Source: Nocardioides aquaticus
GTDB lineage: Bacteria; Actinomycetota; Actinomycetes; Propionibacteriales; Nocardioidaceae
Length of the DNA stretch: 64,000 bases
Direction: 5' to 3'
NCBI RefSeq assembly: GCF_018459925.1
Contig: NZ_CP075371.1
Location: 434,001-498,000, forward strand
In this document: piece after piece, positions 1-11,026 of the stretch
Layout of the letters: every line of letters starts with the position of its first letter
Numbering within the stretch: the first letter of the stretch is position 1
Notes under the pieces: model-generated
Databases searched by the model: none
Seen by the model: only the letters and a program-made list of their open reading frames with translations
Told to the model about the DNA's origin: nothing
Program-made: the position numbers and the translations under genes

Positions 1-1
1 C

Positions 2-1087
<1,086 letters not shown>

Positions 1088-1127
1088 CCGTCCCGGGGCC
1101 GCCCCGGCACGGTGGCATGCTCGGGGT

Positions 1128-1934
1128 GTGAGCGGGCTGGAGCGGATCGCGGTCGTCTCCGACGTGCACGGCAACCTGGGCGCCTTCGAGGCCGTGCTGG
1201 CCGACGTCGGGGCCCGCGGGATCAGCCGGGTGCTCAACCTCGGCGACCACGTCGGCAAGGGCCCGCGCGGGCGGGAGGTCGTCGACCTGGCCCGGGAGCG
1301 GTGCGAGGTCAACGTCCTGGGCAACTGGGACGACTTCCTGCCCGACCCCGACCGGACCTACGACGACGAGGCACTGGCCTGGTGGCGGGCCCAGCTCGCA
1401 CCGGGGCAGGGGGAGTGGCTGCGGGCGCAGCCGTTCTGCCACGACCTGCTGCTGAGCGGACGGCGGGTCCGGCTGATGCACGCCTCGGCGCGCAGCGTCC
1501 ACCGCCGGGTCCGCTACGACCACGACGGCGCGGAGTTCCTCGGCCAGTTCGCCGCCACCGACGCGACGCGGGCGGCGCTCGGCGAGGTCCCCGACCCCGA
1601 CGTCGTCGTCTACGGCGACAGCCACGACCCGTTCTACGAGACCCAGTTCGGCCGGACCCTGGTCAACGCCGGCAGCGTCGGCAACTGCGTCTACGACCCC
1701 ACCCCGGTCTACGTCGTGCTCGAGGGCGTCGTCGACGCCGGGGACCCGGCGCCGTTCGGGGTCTCCTTCGTCCGGGTGCCCTACGACGTCGAGGCCGAGC
1801 TGGCCCACGCCCGCGCGGTGGGGATGCCGGCGTACGACGGGTGGGCCGCCGAGCTGCGCCACGGCGTCTACCGCGGGGTCGCCCAGGCCTGGCGGGACGG
1901 GACCTGGTCCACCGACGACTACCACCACCGCTGA
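1128..1934 (+). CDS. calcineurin-like metallophosphoesterase
   Basis: A 268-residue protein of the YfcE/MJ0936-like metallophosphoesterase group. Metal-binding motifs are visible in order: DVHGN near residue 12 (DxH), NLGDHVGKG near residue 37 (GD), GNWDD near residue 64 (GNxD), and a late YGDSHDP (the GH-type motif with Ser before the His) followed by NAGSVGN. These motifs fit a dinuclear metal phosphodiesterase or phosphatase; the substrate cannot be read from the sequence. The GTG at 1128 is chosen because the protein begins directly with the beta strand preceding the first motif. It is cytoplasmic with no signal peptide. The next gene starts 37 bases downstream, so the two may be cotranscribed. 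Confidence 0.85.
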   Translation: MSGLERIAVVSDVHGNLGAFEAVLADVGARGISRVLNLGDHVGKGPRGREVVDLARERCEVNVLGNWDDFLPDPDRTYDDEALAWWRAQLAPGQGEWLRAQPFCHDLLLSGRRVRLMHASARSVHRRVRYDHDGAEFLGQFAATDATRAALGEVPDPDVVVYGDSHDPFYETQFGRTLVNAGSVGNCVYDPTPVYVVLEGVVDAGDPAPFGVSFVRVPYDVEAELAHARAVGMPAYDGWAAELRHGVYRGVAQAWRDGTWSTDDYHHR

Positions 1935-1971
1935 CCCTGGCGCCGGGAACCGGGTCGGGCAGGATGCACGG

Positions 1972-3474
1972 GTGACCGACCTGCCGTACCGCCTGCGCGA
2001 CGCCCTGCTCGCCGCCGACTTCGACTACGAGACCGTCGCGGACCTGCTCGGCCCGCTCGCGCACGCCGCGCTCGGCCGCAACGAGACCACGCCGGGGCTG
2101 ATGGCCACCCGGGGCGGGACGCCGGCCGAGACCCTGGTGCGGCTGTTCCTGCTGCAGACCGCCGTGACCACCGACGCCGCGGAGGCCGCGCTGCCGGGCG
2201 TGGTCGACCGGCTCGCGGTGGAGGGCGTGCTCGAGCAGTCCGTCGGCGAGGTCGCCGCCCGCCTCGACGTCCGGCCGTACGCCTCCGAGGACGACGCGTT
2301 CTGGGTGGTCAGCGACCTCACCCCGGGACTGGACGGGCTGGCCCAGCGGGTCGGCGCCGACCACGTGCTCGGGATCAGCGCCGCCTCCGCCTCGCTGGCC
2401 CAGCTGACGCTGCGCGAGGAGGTCGGCAGCGCCCTCGACCTCGGCACCGGCTGCGGGGTCCAGGCGCTGCACCTGGCCCGGCACAGCCGCCGGGTCGTGG
2501 CCACCGACGTCAACCGCCGTGCGCTGCGGATCGCCCGCTTCAACGCCGCCCTGAACGACGTCGAGGACACCGTCGAGGTCCGTGACGGGTCCTACTTCGA
2601 GCCGGTGGCCGGCGAGCGCTTCGACCTCATCGCCACCAACCCGCCGTTCGTGATCTCCCCTGCCACCGGCGAGCGGCTGGTCTACCGCGACTCCGGGCTG
2701 CCCGGCGACCGCGTGGTCGAGGACATCGTGCGGGCCGCGCCGGCCCACCTCGCCCCCGACGGCTGGTGCCAGGTGCTGGCCAACTGGGTCGTCACCCGCG
2801 ACCAGACGTGGGACGAGCGCCTCGGCGGCTGGCTCGACCCCGGCTGCGACGCGCTGGTGGTGCAGCGCGAGGTGCTCGACCCGGCCGCCTACGTCGAGCT
2901 GTGGCTCAAGGACGAGGGCGCCCACCCGGCCACCAACGGCGGCGACCCGGCCTCGGCCGCGGCCTACCGCCGCCGCTACGACACGTGGCTCTCGTGGTTC
3001 GACGAGCAGGGCGTCGAGGGCGTCGGGTTCGGGTGGGTCAACCTGCACCGCCGGCCCGACGACGCCCCGTCCGCCGGTCCCGGCACGGGCGGCGCTGTGC
3101 ACACTCTGCTCGACTGGCCCTTCGACCTCGAGCAGCCGATCGCGCCCGCGATCGCCTCGTGGGGGCGCGCCGTGCGTCGCCCGGTCGGCCCGGACGACCA
3201 CCTGGTGGCGCGGGCCGACGTACGCCAGGAGACGGCCGGTGCTCCCGGGGCGGAGGACCCCGAGGCGATCGTGCTGCGCCAGCAGCTCGGCTTCCGCCGC
3301 GCCCGGCAGGTCGACACCGTCGAGGCCGCCCTGGTGGGGGCCTGCGACGGCGACCTCAGCGTCGGCCAGGTCCTCGACGCGCTGGCCGTGCTGACCGACC
3401 GGGCGCCCGAGGACCTGCGCTCGCGCTACCTGCCGGTCGTGGCCGACCTGGTGGCCGAGGGCTTCCTGACCTGA
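1972..3474 (+). CDS. class I SAM-dependent methyltransferase with DUF7059-type N-terminal domain
   Basis: A 500-residue cytoplasmic protein. The central part is a Rossmann methyltransferase: DLGTGCGVQAL near residue 157 is the SAM-binding glycine loop, ATDVN is the acidic end of strand 2, and IATNPPF near residue 222 is the NPPF catalytic motif of enzymes that methylate amide or exocyclic amino nitrogens, as in HemK/PrmC and RlmG. About 150 residues precede this domain (DUF7059-like), and about 190 residues with helical content follow, possibly for substrate recognition. The substrate (rRNA base, release factor or other) is not determined. The GTG at 1972 opens the frame after a 37-base gap from the phosphoesterase gene. 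Confidence 0.85.
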   Translation: MTDLPYRLRDALLAADFDYETVADLLGPLAHAALGRNETTPGLMATRGGTPAETLVRLFLLQTAVTTDAAEAALPGVVDRLAVEGVLEQSVGEVAARLDVRPYASEDDAFWVVSDLTPGLDGLAQRVGADHVLGISAASASLAQLTLREEVGSALDLGTGCGVQALHLARHSRRVVATDVNRRALRIARFNAALNDVEDTVEVRDGSYFEPVAGERFDLIATNPPFVISPATGERLVYRDSGLPGDRVVEDIVRAAPAHLAPDGWCQVLANWVVTRDQTWDERLGGWLDPGCDALVVQREVLDPAAYVELWLKDEGAHPATNGGDPASAAAYRRRYDTWLSWFDEQGVEGVGFGWVNLHRRPDDAPSAGPGTGGAVHTLLDWPFDLEQPIAPAIASWGRAVRRPVGPDDHLVARADVRQETAGAPGAEDPEAIVLRQQLGFRRARQVDTVEAALVGACDGDLSVGQVLDALAVLTDRAPEDLRSRYLPVVADLVAEGFLT

Positions 3475-3592
3475 GCCCCTGGGAGGGGCGCCGCGACGGC
3501 GGGCGGCGGGCGGGGTGGCCACCACGCGCTACCGTGACCGCCGGGTGCCGGTCTGCGGTGCCCCACCCCCTCCGCGAAGGAATGACGCCCCC

Positions 3593-6337
<2,745 letters not shown>

Positions 6338-6353
6338 GCCGGCGGTCCGGGTG

Positions 6354-6383
6354 CGGAAGTCCCCGGTCGGCCGGGGACTTCCG
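6354..6383 (+). terminator. hairpin terminator after topA
   Basis: A perfect inverted repeat with 13-base arms (CGGAAGTCCCCGG and its complement) and a 4-base loop starts 16 bases after the topA stop. There is no T-run, as is common for actinobacterial terminators. It separates topA from tmk. Confidence 0.75.
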
Positions 6384-6517
6384 AACATGTCGGCCTGTGC
6401 GAAGGCCGGCATGGTCGAAACCTGCCCGTCAACCCCGACCCGGCACGCCGGCCCGCGGACAGGCCGCCCGCCGCCCGCCCCGGGCGGCCGTCGGCACCGC
6501 CCCGTAAGTTCTGGGGC

Positions 6518-7198
6518 GTGAGCACAGGGACCTGGCCCGGGCGGTGGACCGAGCGCGGCGTCCTCGTCTGCTTCGAGGGCGGCGAGGGGTCGGGCAAGTC
6601 CACGCAGTCGCGGCTGCTCACCACCTGGCTGCGCGAGCAGGGGTACGTCGTCCGGCCGACCTTCGAGCCCGGTGACACCCCGGTCGGGGCCGAGCTGCGG
6701 CGGATCGTGCTCAGCCCCGACACCGGGGCGCTGGCGGACCGCACCGAGGTGCTGCTCTACGCCGCCGACAAGGCCGAGCACGTCGAGACCCTCGTGCTCC
6801 CGGCGCTGGCACGGGGCGAGGTGGTGGTGACCGACCGCTACGTCGACTCCACGCTGGCCTACCAGGGCGCCGGCCGGGCGCTCGAGGTCGCCGAGGTCGC
6901 CGACGTCGCGCGCTGGGCCACCGGCGACCTCCGCCCGCACCTGACCGTCGTGCTCGACCTCGAGCCGGCCGCCGGCCTCGGCCGCTTCGAGGGGCGGGAC
7001 CGGATCGAGGGCGAGTCGCTCGACTTCCACCAGCGCGTGCGGGCGGCGTTCGTCGCGATGGCCGCCGAGGACCCCGAGCACTACCTCGTCCTCGACGCCC
7101 GGGCCGGGGTCGACGAGATCGCCGAGCAGGTGCGTGCGGGCGTGCGCCCGTGGCTGGCCGCCGCCGCGCGCGCGACCACCGTCGAGGCACGCCCGTGA
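6518..7198 (+). CDS. tmk: thymidylate kinase (dTMP kinase)
   Basis: Phosphorylates dTMP to dTDP with ATP in the dTTP pathway; cytoplasmic, 226 residues, normal for the family. The P-loop FEGGEGSGKST lies near residues 18-28. DRYVDSTLAYQG is the DRYxxS nucleotide motif, and RDRIEGE lies in the LID region. GTG at 6518 follows the topA terminator by about 130 bases, so transcription probably restarts here. The stop overlaps the holB start by the sequence GTGA, implying translational coupling. The tmk-holB order is widespread in bacteria, which supports both calls. Confidence 0.96.
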   Translation: MSTGTWPGRWTERGVLVCFEGGEGSGKSTQSRLLTTWLREQGYVVRPTFEPGDTPVGAELRRIVLSPDTGALADRTEVLLYAADKAEHVETLVLPALARGEVVVTDRYVDSTLAYQGAGRALEVAEVADVARWATGDLRPHLTVVLDLEPAAGLGRFEGRDRIEGESLDFHQRVRAAFVAMAAEDPEHYLVLDARAGVDEIAEQVRAGVRPWLAAAARATTVEARP

Positions 7199-8355
7199 GC
7201 GTCTGGGACGACCTCGTCGGCCAGCGCCGGGCCGTCGCGGTGCTGCAGGAGGCCGCACAGAACGCCGCCGACGGCCGTGGGGTCGGCCACGCCTGGCTCT
7301 TCACCGGCCCCCCGGGCTCGGGCCGGTCCAACGCCGCGACCGCGTTCGCCGCCGCGCTGCAGTGCGAGCGGGGCGGCTGCGGGGAGTGCCACGCCTGTCA
7401 CACCGTGCTGGTCGGCAGCCACGCCGACGTGCAGGTCGTCCGGACCGCGAAGCTCTCGATCGGGATCGCCGAGGCCCGTGACCTGGTCCGCAAGGCCGCC
7501 CTGGCGCCCAACGGCCGCCGCTGGCAGATCATCGTCGTCGAGGACGCCGACCGGTTGACCGAGGGTGCGTGCAACGCGCTGCTCAAGGCCATCGAGGAGC
7601 CGACCGACCGCACCGTGTGGATGCTCTGCGCCCCGACGGTCGAGGACGTCCTGACCACGATCCGGTCCCGCTGCCGGCTGGTCACCCTGACCACGCCGGC
7701 CACCCCCGACGTCGCGGCGTTCCTCGAGCGGACCCTCGGGGTGCCGGAGGCGCTGGCGCTGCACGCCGCCCGCGCCAGCCAGGGCCACATCGGCCGCGCC
7801 CGCGCCCTCGCCACCGACGAGGACACCCGGACCCGGCGGCGCGAGGTCGTCGGGCTGCCGGCCGCCCTGGTCTCCCTCGGCGCCGCGATGCGCGCCGCGA
7901 CCGGGCTGGCCGAGCGGGCCAAGGCCGAGGCGGAGGCGCTGACCTCGGCCCTCGACGCGCGCGAGAAGGCCGACCTGGACGCGGCCTACGGCGTCGTCGA
8001 GCGTGGCCGTCGCCCCCGGGAGTACGCCCCCGCGCTGGCCGAGATGGACAAGGCGCAGAAGACCCGGGCCAAGCGCCGGGTGCTCGACGTGGTCGACCGC
8101 GGGCTGATGGACCTCGCGTCGGTCTACCGCGACGCGATCACGGTGGGGCTCGGGTCGCCGCAGGCGCTGGTCAACGAGGAGATCCGCGGCGAGGTCGAGG
8201 ACCTCGCCCGGCACTCCACGCCCGAGGTCAACCTGCGTCGGATCGACGCGATCTTCACCGCCCGCGAGCAGATGATGGAGTTCAACGTGCCGGTCGCCCT
8301 GGCCCTGGAGTCGATGACGGTGGCGCTGCTGGTGCCCGAGGAGGTCCGACCGTGA
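7195..8355 (+). CDS. holB: DNA polymerase III subunit delta'
   Basis: A clamp-loader subunit of the replicative polymerase, 386 residues. Seen: a Walker-A-like loop GPPGSGRSNA near residue 43, a zinc-binding cluster CERGGCGECHAC in the AAA+ domain, the catalytic-face motif TIRSRC (SRC), and a Walker B region VVEDADRLTEGA. GTG at 7195 is chosen over an upstream in-frame start because it sits in the GTGA overlap with the tmk stop and begins SVWDDLVGQRRAV, the conserved family start. Its stop in turn overlaps the GTG of the next gene in another GTGA, so tmk, holB and the hydrolase form one coupled run. Confidence 0.95.
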   Translation: MSVWDDLVGQRRAVAVLQEAAQNAADGRGVGHAWLFTGPPGSGRSNAATAFAAALQCERGGCGECHACHTVLVGSHADVQVVRTAKLSIGIAEARDLVRKAALAPNGRRWQIIVVEDADRLTEGACNALLKAIEEPTDRTVWMLCAPTVEDVLTTIRSRCRLVTLTTPATPDVAAFLERTLGVPEALALHAARASQGHIGRARALATDEDTRTRRREVVGLPAALVSLGAAMRAATGLAERAKAEAEALTSALDAREKADLDAAYGVVERGRRPREYAPALAEMDKAQKTRAKRRVLDVVDRGLMDLASVYRDAITVGLGSPQALVNEEIRGEVEDLARHSTPEVNLRRIDAIFTAREQMMEFNVPVALALESMTVALLVPEEVRP

Positions 8356-9962
8356 GCTTCGGGATGCGCCAGCGGCGCGCCGTGGTGGTCGTCGTGGCCG
8401 GGCTCCTGGCGCTCGCCCTGCTGCTCAGCGCCGGCCTGGCCGCCGGCCTGGTCGTGCTGGGCGACGACGACCAGGACGACGCGCCGGCCGACACCCCGAC
8501 CCGCACCGCCGCGCCCCTGGACGCCGACGCCGCCGACGCGCGGACGCCTCCCGACGACTCGCTCGCCCCGTTCTACGACCAGGAGCTCGCCTGGGAGGCC
8601 TGCCCGCCGGGGGACTACGAGGACGACGCCGCCGAGTGCACCACGCTCACCGTCCCGGTCGACTACGCCGAGGCCGGCGGCGACACGATCGACCTCGCGC
8701 TGCTGCGGCTGCCGGCCGAGGGCGAGGCCGTAGGGTCGCTCGTGGTCAACCCCGGCGGGCCCGGCGCGCGGGGCACGTCGTACGCCGCCGCCGCGGGCCG
8801 CATCCTCGGCGGCGACCTGCTGGCCAACCTCGACGTCGTCGGCTTCGACCCGCGCGGGGTCGGCCGCTCGGCCCCGGTCGACTGCCTCACCGACGCCGAG
8901 CTCGACGCCTTCACCGAGGCCGACCCGTCGCCCGACGACCCGACCGAGGCCGCCGCCTACGCGAGCGCCCAGGAGGACTTCTTCGCCGGGTGCGCCGCGC
9001 GCACCGGCGACCTGCTCGGCCACGTCTCGACCGTCGAGGCCGCCCGTGACATGGACGTGCTGCGCGCCGCGCTCGGCGACCCGCGCCTGGTCTACCTCGG
9101 CGCCTCCTACGGCACCGACCTCGGCGCGACCTACGCCGAGCTGTTCCCCGAGCGGGTCGGCCGGATGGTCCTCGACGCCGGGGTCGACCCCAGCCTCGGC
9201 GCCGTCGACGAGGCGATCGGCCAGGCCGGTGGGTTCGAGACCGCGCTGCGCTCCTACGTCGGCAACTGCACCGAGAACATCTCCGGTTGCTACCTCGGCG
9301 ACGACCTGCAGGGCGGCCTCGACACGATCTCGGACCTGCTCGACCGGGTGCAGGAGGAGCCGCTGCCGACCACCGGCGACCGTGAGCTGAGCGGCGGCCT
9401 GGCCTTCTACGGCCTGGTGTTCCCCCTCTACAGCGAGGACCTCTGGCCGCTGCTCGACCAGGCGCTGCGCGCCGCGCTCGACGGCGACGGCACCGCGCTC
9501 GCGACGCTGGCCGACCTCTACCTGTCCCGCACCGACGGCAGCTACGCCGACAACAGCGCCGAGGCCATCTACGCCGTGCGGTGCCTCGACGACCCGACCT
9601 CGGTCCCGGTCGAGGACGTCCCCGACCTCGTCCCCGCGTTCGAGGAGGCCTCGCCGACCTTCGGCGAGACCTTCGCCTGGGGCATGGTCGGCTGCCAGGG
9701 CGTCACGGTGGAGGCGGCCGAGCCGCGTCCGGAGATCGACGCCGCCGGCGCCGCACCGATCATGGTCGTGGGCACCACCCGGGACCCGGCCACGCCGTAC
9801 GAGTGGTCGGTCGCGCTGGCCGAGCAGCTGGAGTCCGGCGTGCTGGTGACCCGGGACGGCGACGGTCACACCGGGTACGGCCAGGGCGACGCCTGCGTGG
9901 ACGCCGCCGTCGAGGACTACCTGCTCGACGGCACGGCGCCGGAGGAGGACCTCAGGTGCTGA
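8352..9962 (+). CDS. membrane-anchored or secreted alpha/beta hydrolase with TAP-like C-terminal domain
   Basis: A 536-residue serine hydrolase of the tripeptidyl-aminopeptidase/SlpD-SlpE type. Residues 9-36 form an N-terminal hydrophobic segment (signal peptide or anchor) without a lipobox Cys. An acidic linker follows. The core has NPGGPGARG (oxyanion region), the nucleophile elbow GASYG, and a C-terminal TAP-like domain with VVGTTRDPATPY (Asp) and GDGHTGYG (His). Four or more Cys residues outside the membrane fit disulfides. Expected to cleave short peptides or esters outside the cytoplasmic membrane. The start GTG overlaps the holB stop. It converges with the DUF3592 gene across a 10-base gap. 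Confidence 0.88.
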   Translation: MSFGMRQRRAVVVVVAGLLALALLLSAGLAAGLVVLGDDDQDDAPADTPTRTAAPLDADAADARTPPDDSLAPFYDQELAWEACPPGDYEDDAAECTTLTVPVDYAEAGGDTIDLALLRLPAEGEAVGSLVVNPGGPGARGTSYAAAAGRILGGDLLANLDVVGFDPRGVGRSAPVDCLTDAELDAFTEADPSPDDPTEAAAYASAQEDFFAGCAARTGDLLGHVSTVEAARDMDVLRAALGDPRLVYLGASYGTDLGATYAELFPERVGRMVLDAGVDPSLGAVDEAIGQAGGFETALRSYVGNCTENISGCYLGDDLQGGLDTISDLLDRVQEEPLPTTGDRELSGGLAFYGLVFPLYSEDLWPLLDQALRAALDGDGTALATLADLYLSRTDGSYADNSAEAIYAVRCLDDPTSVPVEDVPDLVPAFEEASPTFGETFAWGMVGCQGVTVEAAEPRPEIDAAGAAPIMVVGTTRDPATPYEWSVALAEQLESGVLVTRDGDGHTGYGQGDACVDAAVEDYLLDGTAPEEDLRC

Positions 9963-9972
9963 ACCGCGGCGC

Positions 9973-10353
9973 TCACCGGTGCCCGCGGGCTCCGGCGACG
10001 TGGCGGACCGCGCTGCGCACGAGGAAGGCGCCCATGGCCAGAGCGACCAGCGTCGGCAGCAGGGTCCACCACCAGGCCTGGCTCGGCGCGGTCACGGACG
10101 GGTCGCCCGCGTCGTAGTAGACGGTGACGGGGTCGCCCGGGTCCCGGTCGAGGCAGCTGGCCTTGTAGACCGTCACGTCGACGCTGCGCTCGACGCCGTC
10201 CGGCCCGGTGAAGACGGCGGCGTTCACGCAACCGGGCTCGCCCTGCCCGACGGCCTGCACCGCGGTGTCGGCCCGGACCCGGTCCAGCGTCCGACCGGCG
10301 CCGACGACGGCGACGGCAGCGACCACGAGCAGCGCGACGAGGACGACGGGCAT
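9973..10353 (-). CDS. DUF3592 membrane protein
   Basis: About 126 residues. An N-terminal helix (PVVLVALLVVAAVAVVGAG) and a C-terminal helix (WWWTLLPTLVALAMGAFLV) flank an extracytoplasmic domain with two Cys and the pattern DPGDPVTVYYDAGDPS, typical of DUF3592. An ATG at 10353 is preferred over an upstream GTG at 10401 because it has a GGAA motif 7 bases upstream and begins at the helix. It is divergent from the WXG100 gene starting at 10586. A second DUF3592 gene lies beside the third WXG100 copy at 52.1 kb. Function unknown. Confidence 0.7.
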   Translation of the reverse strand: MPVVLVALLVVAAVAVVGAGRTLDRVRADTAVQAVGQGEPGCVNAAVFTGPDGVERSVDVTVYKASCLDRDPGDPVTVYYDAGDPSVTAPSQAWWWTLLPTLVALAMGAFLVRSAVRHVAGARGHR

Positions 10354-10475
10354 TGACGTTCCGCGCGGTGACGACGTACCGGCCTGGCGGGGGCTCCTCA
10401 CGGAGGGAGTCTGCCAGCGTCAGACCACCGCGGAGCGGCTGGTGCGCGGCCGGGTCTCGGGTACTGGACCGGAAC

Positions 10476-10493
10476 TGTCCAGGATCCTGGACA
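10476..10493. promoter_or_regulatory. perfect 18-base palindrome upstream of WXG100 copy 1
   Basis: TGTCCAGGATCCTGGACA reads identically on both strands. It lies in the divergent region between the DUF3592 gene and the first WXG100 gene, about 93 bases before the WXG100 start. The spacing and symmetry suit a dimeric repressor site; no regulator is known. The same palindrome is not present upstream of the other two copies. Confidence 0.45.
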
Positions 10494-10520
10494 CGGTGAG
10501 ACACCGGGTAGGACCTTCGA

Positions 10521-10545
10521 CATCATGACCGGGTCCGTACGACCA
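10521..10545 (+). promoter_or_regulatory. conserved upstream block shared with WXG100 copy 2
   Basis: CATCAT, a 4-base gap, then GGGTCCGTACGACCA. The same two blocks occur at 21189-21214 with a 5-base gap before copy 2, in otherwise diverged sequence. Conservation suggests a promoter or regulator element retained by both toxin loci. The CGTACG core is palindromic. No clear -35/-10 pair can be assigned. Confidence 0.35.
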
Positions 10546-10585
10546 GCACCTGCCGGCCCGCGTGGTCGGCGAAAGGCAGGCACCC

Positions 10586-10870
10586 GTGTCCGACCGCGTT
10601 CTCTCCTCCGCCACCGCCAAGTCCGCCATCCAGCAGATGTCCTCGATCATCAACGGCGGCCTGACCGACCAGATCAACCAGCTCGACACCAAGGGCCAGC
10701 AGCTCTCCGACCCCAACAACTGGGACGGCCCCCTGGCCGAGCGGTTCCGCTCCGCGACCTGGCCCGAGACCAAGGCGGCCCTGGACAAGGCCAAGACCGA
10801 GCTCGAGGAGCTGCGCGTGCAGCTGGACCAGATCAGCCAGAACATCATGACCGCCGGCGGCGGCGCCTGA
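10586..10870 (+). CDS. WXG100/ESAT-6-like protein, copy 1 of 3 identical
   Basis: A 94-residue protein predicted to form a two-helix hairpin with the WDG turn at residues 46-48, the signature of WXG100 substrates of type VII secretion. The second helix ends near residue 88, followed by TAGGGA; no clear YxxxD/E export tail is visible. GTG at 10586 is preferred over an upstream in-frame GTG at 10562 because AAAGGCAGG lies just before it and the upstream codons are non-coding flank. All 285 bases are identical to the copies at 21260-21544 and 53599-53883, and identity extends about 22 bases upstream through the ribosome site. It directly precedes Rhs gene 1, suggesting it is a co-secreted partner or chaperone (inference). 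Confidence 0.85.
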   Translation: MSDRVLSSATAKSAIQQMSSIINGGLTDQINQLDTKGQQLSDPNNWDGPLAERFRSATWPETKAALDKAKTELEELRVQLDQISQNIMTAGGGA

Positions 10871-10897
10871 GCGGACTGCCCGCTGACCGTCCGTCAC

Positions 10898-10928
10898 CCG
10901 GGTCGCCGTCGCGCTGACGGCGACCCGG
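10898..10928 (+). terminator. hairpin between WXG100 copy 1 and Rhs gene 1
   Basis: A perfect inverted repeat with 13-base arms (CCGGGTCGCCGTC and its complement) and a 5-base loop begins 28 bases after the WXG100 stop. Without a T-run it could be a full or partial terminator, giving more small protein than toxin transcript. It is absent after copy 2, where only 55 bases separate the two genes. Confidence 0.6.
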
Positions 10929-11026
10929 TGCCGGGCGGTGGGTGTGCAGCCCGTGCTGTGCAGCCCTGTGTCGAGTCGAGACGAACGTGTCGCGGGGCCC
11001 GACCCCGCGGGTAGGAGTGGTGTGCG

